DNA of 64,000 bases from Paeniglutamicibacter gangotriensis Lz1y (GCF_000348945.1 NZ_AOCK01000004.1:291848-355847), one strand, 5' to 3'. Counted from the stretch's first letter, positions 39,494 through 49,855 are shown. Program-made: numbers and translations. Notes: generated from the sequence alone by a model not told the origin.

Positions 39494-40096
39494 ATGACTA
39501 AGGCACTTACCGTCGAGTTCCCTTCGGAGATCTTCGACGTTCAGACCAACGTCCCGCTGTTGCACCAGGTCGTTGTTGGCCAGCTTGCAGCTGCACGCCA
39601 GGGCACGCACAAGACCAAGAACCGCGCCGAAGTTTCCGGTGCGGGTCGCAAGCCGTTCGCGCAGAAGGGCACCGGCCGCGCCCGTCAGGGTTCAATCCGT
39701 GCTCCTCACATGACCGGTGGTGGCGTTGTCCACGGCCCGACTCCTCGCGATTACAGCCAGCGCACCCCCAAGAAGATGAAGGCTGCTGCATTGCGCGGCG
39801 CCCTGTCTGACCGCGCTCGCAACAACCGCATTCACGTTGTTGAATCCCTGGTTGAAGGCACCACGCCTAACACCAAGGCTGCAATGGCCACCCTGCGCGC
39901 TCTGTCCGAGCGCAAGAACATGCTCGTAGTCATCGATCGCGCCAACGACGTTGCAGCCCTCTCGGTCCGCAACCTCCCCGAGGTCCACGTCCTGTACGTC
40001 GATCAGCTCAACACTTACGATGTGCTGGTTTCCGACGACGTTGTCTTCACCAAGGCCGCATTCGATGCCCTGGTCAAGAAGGAGGAAGCCAAGTGA
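39494..40096 (+). CDS. rplD: 50S ribosomal protein L4
   Basis: A 200-residue L4, which lines the peptide exit tunnel. The tunnel-loop region [25 protein letters not shown] is intact, then [25 protein letters not shown]. The stop overlaps the rplW GTG start by four bases. In E. coli L4 represses the S10 operon; whether that holds here cannot be seen. Confidence 0.98.
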   Translation: MTKALTVEFPSEIFDVQTNVPLLHQVVVGQLAAARQGTHKTKNRAEVSGAGRKPFAQKGTGRARQGSIRAPHMTGGGVVHGPTPRDYSQRTPKKMKAAALRGALSDRARNNRIHVVESLVEGTTPNTKAAMATLRALSERKNMLVVIDRANDVAALSVRNLPEVHVLYVDQLNTYDVLVSDDVVFTKAAFDALVKKEEAK

Positions 40097-40395
40097 GCGA
40101 CTTCTCCAAGGCTCCGCACGATGTGGTCATCGCACCCGTCGTTTCGGAAAAGAGCTACGGTCTGATCGACGAAGGCAAATACACCTTCTTGGTAGACCCG
40201 CGTTCGAACAAGACGGAAATCAAGAACGCCGTAGAAGCTATCTTCTCGGTCAAAGTTGACTCCGTAAACACCCTCAATCGTGCCGGCAAGCGCAAGCGCA
40301 CCAAATTCGGATGGGGGACTCGCAAAGCTACCAAGCGCGCAATCGTCTCCCTGAAGGAAGGCTCGATTGACATCTTCGGCGGTCCGCTTTCATAA
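40093..40395 (+). CDS. rplW: 50S ribosomal protein L23
   Basis: A 100-residue L23, the docking site for trigger factor and SRP at the tunnel exit. It starts at GTG overlapping rplD (GTGA) with AAGGAGG upstream. Seen: [37 protein letters not shown] and [22 protein letters not shown] in family order. Normal length. Confidence 0.97.
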   Translation: MSDFSKAPHDVVIAPVVSEKSYGLIDEGKYTFLVDPRSNKTEIKNAVEAIFSVKVDSVNTLNRAGKRKRTKFGWGTRKATKRAIVSLKEGSIDIFGGPLS

Positions 40396-40425
40396 GCGGA
40401 GACCACTTTAACGAGGAAATAAACT

Positions 40426-41265
40426 ATGGCAATCCGTAAGTACAAGCCGACTACCCCGGGCCTTCGCGGCTCGAGCGTAGCCGACTTCGCAGAAATCACC
40501 CGATCCACTCCGGAAAAGTCGTTGCTTCGCCCGCTCCACAAGACTGGCGGCCGCAACAACTCCGGTAAGATCACCACTCGTCACAAGGGTGGCGGGCACA
40601 AGCGCCAGTACCGTCTGATCGACTTCCGTCGTCACGACAAGGACGGCGTGCCGGCAAAGGTCGCTCACATCGAGTACGACCCGAACCGCACCGCTCGCAT
40701 CGCGCTTCTTCACTACGCTGATGGAACCAAGCGTTACATCATCGCACCGAACAAGCTTTCCCAGGGTGACACGATTGAGGCCGGCGCAAACGCTGACATC
40801 AAGCCCGGCAACAACCTGCCATTGCGCAACGTTCCGGTGGGCACGGTGCTCCACGCTGTGGAACTTCGTCCCGGCGGCGGTGCCAAGATGGCTCGTTCAG
40901 CAGGTGCCTCGGTGCAGCTGGTGGCCCGTGAGGGTCGCTACGCGCAGCTTCGTTTGCCTTCCGGCGAAATCCGCAACGTTGACGTGCGCTGCCGCGCAAC
41001 CGTCGGCGAGGTCGGTAACGCCGAGCAGTCGAACATCAACTGGGGAAAGGCCGGCCGTATGCGCTGGAAGGGCGTTCGCCCGACCGTGCGTGGCGTTGCC
41101 ATGAACCCTGTTGACCACCCGCATGGTGGTGGCGAAGGCAAGACGTCCGGTGGCCGTCACCCGGTGAACCCGAACGGTAAGCGCGAAGGACGCACTCGCC
41201 GTCCGAACAAGGACAGCGACAAGATGATTGTCCGCCGTCGTCGTACCGGCAAGAACAAGCGATAG
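40426..41265 (+). CDS. rplB: 50S ribosomal protein L2
   Basis: A 279-residue L2, a conserved 23S rRNA-binding protein required for subunit joining and peptidyl transfer. Seen: [50 protein letters not shown] and the near-invariant [21 protein letters not shown] with the catalytic-centre His. ACGAGGAAATAAACT precedes the ATG. Position in the S10 operon is standard. Confidence 0.98.
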   Translation: MAIRKYKPTTPGLRGSSVADFAEITRSTPEKSLLRPLHKTGGRNNSGKITTRHKGGGHKRQYRLIDFRRHDKDGVPAKVAHIEYDPNRTARIALLHYADGTKRYIIAPNKLSQGDTIEAGANADIKPGNNLPLRNVPVGTVLHAVELRPGGGAKMARSAGASVQLVAREGRYAQLRLPSGEIRNVDVRCRATVGEVGNAEQSNINWGKAGRMRWKGVRPTVRGVAMNPVDHPHGGGEGKTSGGRHPVNPNGKREGRTRRPNKDSDKMIVRRRRTGKNKR

Positions 41266-41277
41266 GAGCCTGGAAAC

Positions 41278-41559
41278 ATGCCACGCAGCCTGAAGAAAGG
41301 CCCCTTCGTCGATCAGCACCTCTTCCTCAAGGTCGAAGCTGAGAACGAAAAGGGCACCAAAAACGTCATCAAGACGTGGTCCCGCCGTTCGATGATCGTC
41401 CCCGACATGCTCGGGCACACGATCGCCGTACATGACGGACGTAAGCACATCCCCGTGTTTGTCACCGAGTCGATGGTCGGGCACAAGCTCGGCGAATTTG
41501 CATTGACCCGGACGTTCCGCAGCCACGTGAAGGACGACAAGAAGGGCAAGCGCCGCTAA
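41278..41559 (+). CDS. rpsS: 30S ribosomal protein S19
   Basis: A 93-residue S19 of the 30S head, forming a complex with S13. It begins [14 protein letters not shown] and contains [46 protein letters not shown] family blocks, ending in the basic [13 protein letters not shown] lies seven bases before the ATG, 12 bases after rplB. Confidence 0.98.
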   Translation: MPRSLKKGPFVDQHLFLKVEAENEKGTKNVIKTWSRRSMIVPDMLGHTIAVHDGRKHIPVFVTESMVGHKLGEFALTRTFRSHVKDDKKGKRR

Positions 41560-41616
41560 CCCGCAAGGGTTCAGCGAGTGCTTAGCACTTCTTCGAGAGA
41601 CGAGAGAAGGAAAGCA

Positions 41617-41982
41617 ATGGAAGCCAAGGCAATTGCGCGCCATATCCGCGTGACGCCTATGAAGGCCCGGCGCGTCGTCAACCTTGTTCGTGGCAAGCAG
41701 ACGAACGAAGCACTGGCGATCCTGAAGTTTGCCCCACAGGCAGCTTCAGAGCCAGTGTTCAAGGTTGTAGCATCGGCAGTGGCTAACGCCCGTGCCGCCG
41801 CAGACCGCGAGGGTGTCGCGTTCAACGAAGACGAGCTGTTCATCAGCGAAGCGTTTGTTGACGAGGGTCCGACCATGAAGCGGTTCCAGCCGCGTGCTCA
41901 GGGTCGGGCATACCAAATCAAGAAGCGCACGAGCCACGTGACCGTGGTCGTCGCAACCCCTAAGAAGGGTGGGGAAGAGTAA
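41617..41982 (+). CDS. rplV: 50S ribosomal protein L22
   Basis: A 121-residue L22, whose long hairpin reaches the tunnel constriction (macrolide site). Seen: [33 protein letters not shown] and the loop [26 protein letters not shown], with no visible loop mutation. ATG 41617 has GAAGGAAAG upstream; an upstream in-frame start at 41578 is not supported. rpsC begins right after the stop. Confidence 0.97.
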   Translation: MEAKAIARHIRVTPMKARRVVNLVRGKQTNEALAILKFAPQAASEPVFKVVASAVANARAAADREGVAFNEDELFISEAFVDEGPTMKRFQPRAQGRAYQIKKRTSHVTVVVATPKKGGEE

Positions 41983-42813
41983 ATGGGACAGAAGGTTAAC
42001 CCGCATGGGTTCCGTCTCGGTATCACTACCGACCATGTTTCGCACTGGTTCGCCGACAGCACCAAGGTTGGTCAGCGTTACAAGGACTTCGTAAAAGAAG
42101 ATATCCGTATTCGCGAACTGATGACCGTTGGCATGGAACGCGCCGGCATCGCACGCGTGGAGATCGAACGTACCCGTGATCGTGTTCGTGTGGATATCCA
42201 CACCGCACGCCCGGGCATCGTTATCGGTCGCCGCGGCGCCGAAGCCGACCGCATCCGCGGCGAGCTCGAAAAGCTCACCGCCAAGCAGGTTCAGCTGAAC
42301 ATCCTCGAGGTCAAGAACCCCGAGATCGAAGCACAGCTTGTTGCCCAGGGCATTGCCGAGCAGCTTGCTTCACGTGTGGCTTTCCGCCGTGCGATGAAGA
42401 AGGCCATGCAGTCGGCTATGCGTGCAGGTGCCAAGGGCATCCGCGTGCAGTGCTCCGGTCGTCTTGGCGGTGCAGAAATGTCCCGCAAGGAGTTCTACCG
42501 CGAAGGCCGTGTGCCGCTGCACACCCTGCGTGCGAACATCGACTACGGTGCATTCGAAGCCAAGACCACCTTCGGCCGTATCGGCGTGAAGGTCTGGATC
42601 TACAAGGGCGATATCACCTCGAAGGAACTGGCAGCTCAGGCTGCAGCAGCTCCGGCCCGTGGCCGCGGCGATCGTCCGGGCGGGCGTCCGGCTGGACGTC
42701 CCGAAGGTGGCGAACGCCGTCGTCGCAACGACCGCAACACTGCACCGGCAGCGGAAGCAGCTCCGGCTGCCGAGGCAGCTCCGGTTGCAGCCGCAGAAGG
42801 AGGACAGGCTTAA
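41983..42813 (+). CDS. rpsC: 30S ribosomal protein S3
   Basis: A 276-residue S3 at the mRNA entry channel. It begins [17 protein letters not shown]; the KH domain has the [16 protein letters not shown]xxG loop. Residues past about 215 form an Arg/Gly/Pro segment and then an Ala/Glu/Pro tail ([19 protein letters not shown]), a common actinobacterial addition. It abuts rplV and rplP without spacing. Confidence 0.98.
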   Translation: MGQKVNPHGFRLGITTDHVSHWFADSTKVGQRYKDFVKEDIRIRELMTVGMERAGIARVEIERTRDRVRVDIHTARPGIVIGRRGAEADRIRGELEKLTAKQVQLNILEVKNPEIEAQLVAQGIAEQLASRVAFRRAMKKAMQSAMRAGAKGIRVQCSGRLGGAEMSRKEFYREGRVPLHTLRANIDYGAFEAKTTFGRIGVKVWIYKGDITSKELAAQAAAAPARGRGDRPGGRPAGRPEGGERRRRNDRNTAPAAEAAPAAEAAPVAAAEGGQA

Positions 42814-43230
42814 ATGCTTATCCCACGCCGCGTAAAGTACCGCAAGCAGCACCACCCCGGTAGGAGTGGTACGGCTTCGGGCGGTACAACGGTAGCCTTC
42901 GGCGAGTACGGTATCCAGGCCCTTACACCGGCCTACGTTACCAACCGCCAGATCGAGGCAGCTCGTATCGCCATGACCCGCCACATCAAGCGTGGCGGTA
43001 AGGTTTGGATCAACATTTATCCAGACCGTCCGCTGACCAAGAAGCCTGCCGAAACCCGCATGGGTTCCGGTAAGGGTTCGCCGGAATGGTGGGTCGCAAA
43101 CGTAAAGCCGGGACGAGTTCTCTTTGAGCTCTCCGGTGTCAGTGATGAGGTAGCTCGCGAGGCCATGCGCCTGGCAATTCACAAGCTGCCGTTGAAGGCA
43201 CGCATTGTGCGTCGCGAAGGTGGTGAATAG
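42814..43230 (+). CDS. rplP: 50S ribosomal protein L16
   Basis: A 138-residue L16, which helps position A-site tRNA and completes the 50S subunit. Seen: [41 protein letters not shown] and [24 protein letters not shown]. The stop of rpsC directly precedes its ATG, so it is coupled. Normal length. Confidence 0.98.
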   Translation: MLIPRRVKYRKQHHPGRSGTASGGTTVAFGEYGIQALTPAYVTNRQIEAARIAMTRHIKRGGKVWINIYPDRPLTKKPAETRMGSGKGSPEWWVANVKPGRVLFELSGVSDEVAREAMRLAIHKLPLKARIVRREGGE

Positions 43231-43232
43231 GA

Positions 43233-43541
43233 ATGGCAATCGGATCCAAGGATCTAGCAACCGAAGCACTGGACGGCTTTGATAACGCCCGTCTGGTCGA
43301 GGAGCTTAAGAAGGCCAAGGAGGAGTTGTTCAACCTCCGTTTCCAGTCGGCTACCGGCCAGCTCGAATCGCATGGCAACCTGAAGAGTGTCAAGCGCGAT
43401 ATCGCTCGCATCTACACGGTGCTGCGCGAACGCGAACTGGGCATTCGTCCCGACGTCGTGGTAGCGGTCGAAGAGACCACCAAGGCCAAGAAGTCTTCCA
43501 AGAAGACTGAAGCGGCCGCAGCGACTGAGGAAGCCAAGTAA
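43233..43541 (+). CDS. rpmC: 50S ribosomal protein L29 with Ala/Lys-rich C-terminal extension
   Basis: A 102-residue protein. The first 75 residues are a normal L29 ([48 protein letters not shown] as the two-helix fold, near the tunnel exit). The last 25 ([21 protein letters not shown]) are a low-complexity extension; L29 is usually 60-80 residues. Its stop overlaps the rpsQ start by one base. Confidence 0.96.
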   Translation: MAIGSKDLATEALDGFDNARLVEELKKAKEELFNLRFQSATGQLESHGNLKSVKRDIARIYTVLRERELGIRPDVVVAVEETTKAKKSSKKTEAAAATEEAK

Positions 43542-43828
43542 TGAGCGAGAAGGAGAACGTAGTGGCTGCTCCAGCAGAGCGCAACGACCGCAAGACCCTC
43601 CGTGGTTACGTGGTTTCTGACAAAATGCAGAAGACTATTGTCGTTGACGTGGAGGATCGTGTGAAGCACGCCCTTTACGGCAAGGTCATGCGTCGCAACA
43701 AGAACGTCAAGGTCCACGACGAAGAGAACAGCGCCGGCATCGGCGACCTTGTTGTCATCGCCGAGACCCGCCCGCTGTCTGCGGACAAGCACTGGCGCCT
43801 CGTGGAAATCCTCGAAAAGGCTAAGTAA
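43541..43828 (+). CDS. rpsQ: 30S ribosomal protein S17
   Basis: A 95-residue S17, a primary 16S rRNA-binding protein. The core is [32 protein letters not shown] and [29 protein letters not shown]; a short polar N-terminus precedes it. Coupled to rpmC by TAATG. Unlike most bacteria, rplN does not follow; a terminator ends the operon here. Confidence 0.97.
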   Translation: MSEKENVVAAPAERNDRKTLRGYVVSDKMQKTIVVDVEDRVKHALYGKVMRRNKNVKVHDEENSAGIGDLVVIAETRPLSADKHWRLVEILEKAK

Positions 43829-43866
43829 GCCTTCTTCTTGGTTTTCACTCTGACGTGAAACACCCG

Positions 43867-43914
43867 AAACACCCCGGGACCACTGGATTTATCCAGCTGG
43901 TGCCGGGGTGTTTT
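43867..43914 (+). terminator. Terminator of the S10 operon
   Basis: AAACACCCCGG (43867-43877) pairs with CCGGGGTGTTT (43903-43913), with further pairing inside (CTGGAT/ATCCAG), and ends in TTTT, 38 bases after rpsQ. Confidence 0.92.
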
Positions 43915-44004
43915 GCGTTTCCTCCTAGAAGCCGCCTGTAGCATGGGCCGTTGACTTGGAACCTCCGAATACGGGATTGACGGCAGGGACGTGGGAGGAA
44001 CGAG

Positions 44005-44985
44005 ATGGGAAACACCGAACCGGGGGAGCGGGGCATTGTTCGCTCGCGACTGCTTCACCGGGTAATTCCCGTGTCGCTGGCCGGGGCGTTGTTGGTGCTT
44101 CTTCCGTGGATTGATTTCTGGCCCTCACGGTTCGTTTCGGTGCTGCAAGCACTTCTTCCGCTCCTGTGTCTGGCGGCAGTGGCATATTCCGTGGTGTTGC
44201 TGTTCAGACGTGCCTGGATATTGGCGGCGGTCCTGCTGGTTTGTCTGGTTCTTTCCCTGGCCCCCACACTCGCACCCGGTACCCAGGCAGTTTGCCCACC
44301 GGGGAGCCAATTCACGGTCCTGTCCTTGAATGCCGGACGTGGACACACGGATCCCGCCGGCCTTGCTAAGGAAGTCAGTACAGCGGACCCCGACATCCTG
44401 GTACTGGTGGAAGCCAGCGAACCCATGATCAAGGCGTTGGCCTCATCGACGGCCGGGTGGGACTACACCGAGCGGACCGGGCCGTTGAGGACCGGGGGTT
44501 CGGTGGACACGGTGATCTTGTCCCGGTACCCGCTACGCAGCGAAGAGCCGGCTGCATGGCAATCCGATGGCGCGCTTTTCGATATTCCGGTGGCCCTGAT
44601 CGATCTTCCTCGGGCAGGGCAGATCCGGGTAGCTGGAATCCACCCCGTGCCCCCGACCCATGATCCTGCATTTTGGGAACGGACATTGAATGTCCTTGCA
44701 GACTGGGTGCAGCCGCGGACGGACCTGCCGCTGGTTCTGGCCGGCGACTTCAACGGCACCCGAGCGCACCCACAGTTTCGTGCGTTGGCAGAAGGTTTCG
44801 ACGAGGCTCCGCCTTCGTACGGGCCGGTGCCGATGGGTACGTGGCCGGCCAACAGCGTGTTTCCTGCGTTTGCGGCCATCGACCATGTGTTGGTGCGTGG
44901 GATGGCATCGCAAGGCTCCCAACGTTTTCTGGTACCCGGCACAGACCACTTCGGAATCATTGCGCAGTTGAGCGCGTGCGGCTGA
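44005..44985 (+). CDS. Membrane-anchored endonuclease/exonuclease/phosphatase (EEP) family protein
   Basis: A 326-residue protein. Three hydrophobic segments (about residues 20-43, 45-66 and 70-90) are followed by a complete EEP domain that probably faces outside: FTVLSLNAGRG, ILVLVEAS (metal Glu), AGIHPVPPTHD, LVLAGDFNGTRAHPQF and FAAIDHVLVRG, ending GTDHFGI. The catalytic Asp/Asn and His are present. Relatives include secreted nucleases and phospholipid or phosphate-ester hydrolases; substrate unknown. GGGAGGAACGAG precedes the ATG. It lies between the S10 and spc operons, in the same direction. Confidence 0.85.
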   Translation: MGNTEPGERGIVRSRLLHRVIPVSLAGALLVLLPWIDFWPSRFVSVLQALLPLLCLAAVAYSVVLLFRRAWILAAVLLVCLVLSLAPTLAPGTQAVCPPGSQFTVLSLNAGRGHTDPAGLAKEVSTADPDILVLVEASEPMIKALASSTAGWDYTERTGPLRTGGSVDTVILSRYPLRSEEPAAWQSDGALFDIPVALIDLPRAGQIRVAGIHPVPPTHDPAFWERTLNVLADWVQPRTDLPLVLAGDFNGTRAHPQFRALAEGFDEAPPSYGPVPMGTWPANSVFPAFAAIDHVLVRGMASQGSQRFLVPGTDHFGIIAQLSACG

Positions 44986-45530
44986 TGTCAGGTGGCTGTT
45001 CACCGCCCCGTGCGTAAGCCAACGGTTGATTCCCGCCAACCTAAGCCGCGTCGGAATCCCAGCATGGTGCCCGGCATACATCCCGGAGCTTTCCAACTGA
45101 TGAGCTTCGGGGGCTCCCTCTGGATGTCTAGGCAAGATTTGCTGCTGAGTCGAGATTGAGCAACCTGAATCTTCTAGGATGGAATTACGTCCGAAGGGGT
45201 TATGAACTGCACCTCGGAAGCCCGTGTGGCAAGGGCCGTAAAGCGACGACAAGGTTCGGGGCATGGAATATGGGGCGCGTGGGTACCTGGGTCCCGAAAA
45301 CGTCCGTGGTTGGACCAGAGATTGGCCCTCGTCAGCGAGGTCCCGGTAGTCGTCGACATCAAGGTGCTCTCCACTGTCGGCAGGAGCATCGTCAAGAGTT
45401 TTTGGTGATTTCTTGGCCGGTGTTCCTTGCAAAAGATTCGATCGTGAGACCGGAAGTTGCTGGATCTTATGTGATCAACAACCCTCGGATTGCCCCTAGC
45501 ACATGGTTTCGGGATCGCGTATCCGTGCGG
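44986..45530. other. Intergenic stretch without recognisable gene
   Basis: About 545 bases between the EEP gene and the rplN promoter. Open frames exist on both strands, including one reading back into the EEP gene, but none has a ribosome site or family resemblance. It could be an eroded gene. Confidence 0.45.
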
Positions 45531-45800
45531 TAGACTTTCTAGTCTGTGCGCGTTATGTATGGGGACTATCCACCTCCGAACATAACGCACAGTGCAGCCG
45601 GAGGGTTTTTTACGGGCCCGGAAGGCTGTGCGGCATAGCTCTGAGCCTAAGCCTCGGCCCTGCTTCCCCAGCACCATGTTGTTGCGCACTTGTGCGTTGT
45701 GAACTGTGTGTATGGAGGTGGGGGTAAGCAGAAGCTGAGATGGACCATATCCGTTCCGCAAGGCTCCCTAGGAGAACCAGCGAGACGACAGGAGTAAAAA
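45531..45800 (+). promoter_or_regulatory. Promoter and candidate attenuating leader of rplN-spc operon
   Basis: TAGACT (45531-45536) fits a -10 element; the -35 is unclear. The predicted transcript begins with GCGTTATG (45550-45557), which can pair with CATAACGC (45581-45588). An alternative hairpin, CCTCCG (45573-45578) with CGGAGG (45599-45604), is followed by G and six Ts, an intrinsic-terminator layout about 190 bases before rplN. The two pairings are interleaved and so may compete, as in attenuation. Mechanism is inferred. Confidence 0.5.
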
Positions 45801-46169
45801 GTGATTCAGCAGGAATCGCGACTAAAGGTTGCCGACAACACCGGTGCTAAGGAAATCCTTACCATTCGTGTTCTCGGTGGCTCTGGCCGTCGCTATGCAG
45901 GCATTGGTGACGTTATCGTCGCCACCGTCAAGGATGCAATCCCTGGCGGAAACGTAAAGAAGGGTGACGTCGTCAAGGCTGTCATCGTTCGCACCAAGAA
46001 GGAACGTCGCCGCGTCGACGGTTCCTACATCAAGTTCGACGAGAACGCTGCTGTCATCCTCAAGACTGATGGCGAGCCCCGCGGTACCCGTATTTTCGGT
46101 CCGGTGGGTCGTGAACTTCGCGATAAGAAGTTCATGAAGATCGTTTCACTGGCTCCGGAGGTGCTGTAA
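45801..46169 (+). CDS. rplN: 50S ribosomal protein L14
   Basis: A 122-residue L14 at the subunit interface. It starts at GTG with ACAGGAG nine bases upstream. Seen: [45 protein letters not shown] and the [20 protein letters not shown] stretch. First gene of the spc operon, which here has its own leader because it is detached from the S10 operon. Confidence 0.98.
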   Translation: MIQQESRLKVADNTGAKEILTIRVLGGSGRRYAGIGDVIVATVKDAIPGGNVKKGDVVKAVIVRTKKERRRVDGSYIKFDENAAVILKTDGEPRGTRIFGPVGRELRDKKFMKIVSLAPEVL

Positions 46170-46171
46170 CC

Positions 46172-46516
46172 ATGGGTGCAAAGATCAAGAAGGGTGACCT
46201 CGTTCAGGTCATCACCGGTTCCGACCGCACCAAGCAGGGCAAGGTGCTGAAGGTATTCCCAGCAGCACAGCGCGTCCTGGTTGAAGGCGTCAACCGCGTC
46301 ACCAAGCACACCAAGGCCGGTCAGACCGAGCGTGGCACCACGACTGGTGGTATTGAGGTCGTTGAGGCCCCGATGCACATCTCGAATGTTGCCATCGTTG
46401 ACCCGGACACTAAGAAGCCGACCCGCGTTGGCTTCCGCGAGGAAACCGTAGAGAAGAACGGCGTGTCCAAGACCGTCCGTGTTCGCTACGCCAAGTCTTC
46501 CGGAAAGGCACTGTAA
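46172..46516 (+). CDS. rplX: 50S ribosomal protein L24
   Basis: A 114-residue L24, an assembly initiator with an N-terminal KOW domain ([26 protein letters not shown]). [17 protein letters not shown] and [13 protein letters not shown] follow. The stop overlaps the rplE ATG by one base. Normal length and position. Confidence 0.97.
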   Translation: MGAKIKKGDLVQVITGSDRTKQGKVLKVFPAAQRVLVEGVNRVTKHTKAGQTERGTTTGGIEVVEAPMHISNVAIVDPDTKKPTRVGFREETVEKNGVSKTVRVRYAKSSGKAL

Positions 46517-47085
46517 TGACTGAAGCAGCTGTCAAGATCCAGCCACGCCTCAAGGCCAAGTACAAAGCCGAAATCCGCGAGACTCTTACTACCGAGTTCA
46601 GCTACTCCAACCCGATGCAGGTCCCTGGCCTCGTCAAGGTTGTTGTGAACATGGGTGTAGGCGAAGCCGCCAAGGATTCGAAGCTCATCGAAGGCGCAGT
46701 CCGCGACCTCACCGCCATCACCGGCCAGAAGCCGTTGGTAACCAAGGCACGCAAGTCGATCGCACAGTTCAAACTGCGCGAAGGCATGCCGATTGGTACC
46801 CACGCCACCCTGCGCGGAGATCGTATGTGGGAATTCGTTGATCGTCTGGTTACGTTGGCTCTGCCGCGTATCCGTGACTTCCGCGGCCTCAGCCCGAAGC
46901 AGTTCGACGGCAATGGCAACTACACCTTCGGCCTCACGGAACAGTCAATGTTCCACGAAATCGATGTTGATTCCGTTGACCGCGTTCGTGGTATGGACAT
47001 CACCGTAGTGACCACCGCGAAGACCGACGACGAAGGCCGTGCCTTGCTCAAGGCTCTGGGCTTCCCGTTCAAGACCGCCAACTAG
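46516..47085 (+). CDS. rplE: 50S ribosomal protein L5
   Basis: A 189-residue L5, which binds 5S rRNA and contacts P-site tRNA. Seen: [54 protein letters not shown] and the region up to [16 protein letters not shown]. Coupled to rplX by TAATG. The following 62 bases contain no rpsN (S14), although this slot often holds it. Confidence 0.98.
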   Translation: MTEAAVKIQPRLKAKYKAEIRETLTTEFSYSNPMQVPGLVKVVVNMGVGEAAKDSKLIEGAVRDLTAITGQKPLVTKARKSIAQFKLREGMPIGTHATLRGDRMWEFVDRLVTLALPRIRDFRGLSPKQFDGNGNYTFGLTEQSMFHEIDVDSVDRVRGMDITVVTTAKTDDEGRALLKALGFPFKTAN

Positions 47086-47147
47086 ATCAACTACGTTGCA
47101 GGTCCGCGCTTGCGCGGAAACCGTAGCGAGGAAGGGCAGAAGCCCAA

Positions 47148-47546
47148 ATGACAATGACAGATCCTGTCGCAGATATGCTGACTCGTCTGCGCAACGCCAA
47201 CTCGGCTTACCACGACACGGTTTCCATGCCGTCGTCGAAGCTGAAGGTGCGCGTCGCACAGATCCTCAAGGAACAGGGCTACATCGCCTCGTTCGTTGAA
47301 GAAGCAGCTGAGGTTGGCAAGAAGCTGACCATCACCCTGAAATTCGGCCCGAGCCGCGAGCGTTCAATCGCTGGCGTCCGCCGTATTTCGAAGCCGGGCC
47401 TGCGTGTATACGCAAAGTCCACCAATTTGCCGCACGTCCTTGGTGGCCTCGGCATTGCAATCCTGTCCACGTCCTCCGGTCTGCTTACTGACCGCCAGGC
47501 AGCCAAGAAGGGTGTAGGTGGGGAAGTCCTCGCCTACGTCTGGTAA
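47148..47546 (+). CDS. rpsH: 30S ribosomal protein S8
   Basis: A 132-residue S8, a central-domain assembly protein. It begins [22 protein letters not shown] and ends with [31 protein letters not shown] sequence ([11 protein letters not shown] seen). ATG 47148 is used; ATG 47154 is also possible. In E. coli S8 represses the spc mRNA at rplE. Confidence 0.97.
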   Translation: MTMTDPVADMLTRLRNANSAYHDTVSMPSSKLKVRVAQILKEQGYIASFVEEAAEVGKKLTITLKFGPSRERSIAGVRRISKPGLRVYAKSTNLPHVLGGLGIAILSTSSGLLTDRQAAKKGVGGEVLAYVW

Positions 47547-47567
47547 CGGGAAAGGGAGAAAGAAACC

Positions 47568-48104
47568 ATGTCACGTATTGGACGTCTTCCGATCACTGTT
47601 CCTGCCGGCGTTGAGCTCAAGATTGATGGCGACGCAGTCGCTGTCAAGGGCACCAAAGGCGAACTGACCATCACCGTAGCAAGCCCGATCACTGTTGCTC
47701 TCGAAGAGAACACTTTGACCGTGTCACGCCCGAACGACGAGCGCGATTCGCGTTCGCTGCACGGCCTGACCCGCACCCTGATCGAAAACATGATCATCGG
47801 TGTCACCACTGGCTACGAAAAGAAGCTCGAAATCCACGGTACCGGTTACCGCGTTGTCGCCAAGGGATCGAACCTCGAGTTCGCCCTGGGTTACTCGCAC
47901 CCGGTTGTTGTCGAAGCTCCCGAGGGCATTGCCTTCGCAGTTGAGGGCAACAACAAGATCACCGTTTCGGGTATCAACAAGCAGCAGGTTGGCGAAGTTT
48001 CCGCCAACATCCGCAAGCTCCGCAAGCCTGACCCGTACAAGGGTAAGGGCGTTCGGTACGCTGGCGAAATCATCCGCCGCAAGGTCGGAAAGGCTGGTAA
48101 GTAA
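47568..48104 (+). CDS. rplF: 50S ribosomal protein L6
   Basis: A 178-residue L6 with two related domains near the sarcin-ricin loop. Seen: [35 protein letters not shown], the [10 protein letters not shown] loop and [16 protein letters not shown] near the C-terminus. AAAGGGAG precedes the ATG. rplR follows after two bases. Confidence 0.98.
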   Translation: MSRIGRLPITVPAGVELKIDGDAVAVKGTKGELTITVASPITVALEENTLTVSRPNDERDSRSLHGLTRTLIENMIIGVTTGYEKKLEIHGTGYRVVAKGSNLEFALGYSHPVVVEAPEGIAFAVEGNNKITVSGINKQQVGEVSANIRKLRKPDPYKGKGVRYAGEIIRRKVGKAGK

Positions 48105-48106
48105 CC

Positions 48107-48478
48107 ATGGCTCTCGGAATCAAGGGTAAGAGTAAGGCAGCCGCACGCGGCCGTCGTCACCTGCGCGTTCGTAAGCGCATCACCGGCACCGAGGTGCGTC
48201 CGCGCCTGGTCGTCAACCGCTCCGCACGCCACATCTTCGTTCAGGTCGTCGACGACAGCAAGGGCATCACCGTTGCTTACGCCTCGACCATGGAAGCCGA
48301 CCTGCGCGGTTTCGAAGGTGACAAGTCCGCCAAAGCCAAGCGCGTTGGTGAGCTCGTTGCCGAGCGCGCCAAGGCTGCCGGCATCGAAGCCGTGGTCTTT
48401 GACCGCGGTGGCAACAGGTACCACGGTCGCGTGGCTGCTGTTGCTGATGGTGCACGCGAAGGTGGGCTGGCACTGTGA
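48107..48478 (+). CDS. rplR: 50S ribosomal protein L18
   Basis: A 123-residue L18, which binds 5S rRNA with L5. A basic N-terminus ([20 protein letters not shown]) is followed by [20 protein letters not shown] and [23 protein letters not shown]. Its TGA stop overlaps the rpsE GTG (GTGA). Normal length. Confidence 0.98.
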   Translation: MALGIKGKSKAAARGRRHLRVRKRITGTEVRPRLVVNRSARHIFVQVVDDSKGITVAYASTMEADLRGFEGDKSAKAKRVGELVAERAKAAGIEAVVFDRGGNRYHGRVAAVADGAREGGLAL

Positions 48479-49188
48479 GCGAAGCAACTAACAAGAAGGA
48501 AACTCAGGTGTCTGAAGCTACTGAGGCAGTCGCGACTGCTGCTGCTCCCGCCACAGAAAAGGCCGGTGCCGCTCGCGGTGAAGGCCGTGGACGTGGCGGC
48601 GAAGGCCGTGGCCGTGGCGAAGGACGTGGCCGCGGCCGCGACCAGAAGGATAGCCGCAACGATGACAAGGACAAGTTCCTTGAGCGCGTTGTAGCCATCA
48701 ACCGCGTATCCAAGGTCGTCAAGGGTGGTCGTCGCTTCAGCTTCACCGCACTTGTCGTCGTGGGTGACGGCAACGGTCTCGTTGGCGTCGGTTACGGCAA
48801 GGCCAAGGAAGTCCCGGCAGCCATTCAGAAGGGCGTTGAAGAAGCCAAGAAGTCCTTCTTCCGCGTTCCCCGCGTCGGCACCACCATCCCGCACCTGGTG
48901 CAGGGTGAAGCCGCTGCTGGCGTAGTCCTTCTGCGTCCGGCCGCTCCGGGTACCGGCGTTATCGCCGGTGGTCCGGTTCGCGCCGTACTGGAATGCGCAG
49001 GCATCCACGATGTTCTGTCGAAGTCCATGGGCTCGAGCAACCAGATCAACATCGTTCGCGGCACCATTGCAGCACTGAAGGCCCTTGAAGAGCCTCAGGC
49101 AGTTGCAGCACGTCGTGGTCTGCCGTTGGAAGACGTTGTTTCGGCTCAGATGCTGCACAACATCAAGAACCAGAAGGCAGGTGCGTAA
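48475..49188 (+). CDS. rpsE: 30S ribosomal protein S5 with Arg/Gly-rich N-terminal extension
   Basis: A 237-residue S5, involved in decoding fidelity. The core starts near residue 65 ([25 protein letters not shown] as the dsRNA-binding fold, then [14 protein letters not shown] and GAPGT-like [12 protein letters not shown]). The first 64 residues are Ala/Thr-rich and then repeat RG and EGRGRG units. Starts at GTG overlapping rplR; another GTG at 48508 with AAGGAAA upstream is possible and would remove 11 residues. Spectinomycin-loop residues look normal. Confidence 0.97.
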   Translation: MSEATNKKETQVSEATEAVATAAAPATEKAGAARGEGRGRGGEGRGRGEGRGRGRDQKDSRNDDKDKFLERVVAINRVSKVVKGGRRFSFTALVVVGDGNGLVGVGYGKAKEVPAAIQKGVEEAKKSFFRVPRVGTTIPHLVQGEAAAGVVLLRPAAPGTGVIAGGPVRAVLECAGIHDVLSKSMGSSNQINIVRGTIAALKALEEPQAVAARRGLPLEDVVSAQMLHNIKNQKAGA

Positions 49189-49190
49189 TA

Positions 49191-49397
49191 GTGGCTAAGA
49201 ACATTGTCCCTAGCGACGCAACTCTGACAATCACCCAGACTAGGTCCACCATTGGTGGCAAGCAGAACCAGCGCGACACCCTTCGCTCACTCGGTCTCAA
49301 GCGCATCGGCCACACTGTGGTCCGTACCGCCGACTCCGTAACCGTAGGTATGGTCAACACTGTTTCGCACCTGGTAAAGGTTGAGGAGGCGAAATAA
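49191..49397 (+). CDS. rpmD: 50S ribosomal protein L30
   Basis: A 68-residue L30, starting at GTG two bases after rpsE. Seen: [34 protein letters not shown] as the family core, then [13 protein letters not shown]. Small size is normal for the bacterial form. rplO follows after two bases. Confidence 0.97.
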   Translation: MAKNIVPSDATLTITQTRSTIGGKQNQRDTLRSLGLKRIGHTVVRTADSVTVGMVNTVSHLVKVEEAK

Positions 49398-49399
49398 TC

Positions 49400-49855
49400 A
49401 TGGCTGATAAAGAAAACGCATTGAAGGTACACCACCTGCGTCCAGCCGAAGGTGCCAAGAAGGCCAAGACCCGTGTGGGTCGTGGCGAGGCGTCCAAGGG
49501 TAAGACCGCTGGTCGCGGTATGAAGGGCACCAAGGCGCGCTACCAGGTCAAGGCCGGCTTCGCCGGTGGCCAGTTGCCGCTGCACATGCGCCTTCCGAAG
49601 CTTCGCGGCTTCAAGAACCCGTTCCGTGTCGAGTATCAGGTTGTCAACCTGGACAAGATCTCGGAACTGTTCCCCGAAGGTGGCGAGGTCACCGTCGAGG
49701 CATTGATCGCGAAGGGCGCCGTTCGCAAGAACGAAGCCGTCAAGGTCCTTGGCTCGGGCGAGCTCACCGTCAAGGTCGACGTGAAGGTCAACGCCTTCTC
49801 GTCCTCCGCAACGGAAAAGATCGTCGCAGCTGGCGGCTCTGCAGTAGAGCTCTAA
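49400..49855 (+). CDS. rplO: 50S ribosomal protein L15
   Basis: A 151-residue L15, a late-assembly protein. Seen: [40 protein letters not shown] as the Gly/Lys/Arg-rich N-terminal arm, then [24 protein letters not shown]. Last gene of the spc operon here: a terminator separates it from secY. Confidence 0.98.
   Translation: MADKENALKVHHLRPAEGAKKAKTRVGRGEASKGKTAGRGMKGTKARYQVKAGFAGGQLPLHMRLPKLRGFKNPFRVEYQVVNLDKISELFPEGGEVTVEALIAKGAVRKNEAVKVLGSGELTVKVDVKVNAFSSSATEKIVAAGGSAVEL

Noticed and set aside
44533..45432. A 299-codon minus-strand frame overlapping the EEP gene
   Set aside because: Half of it is antisense to a clear EEP domain; the rest has no ribosome site or recognisable family.
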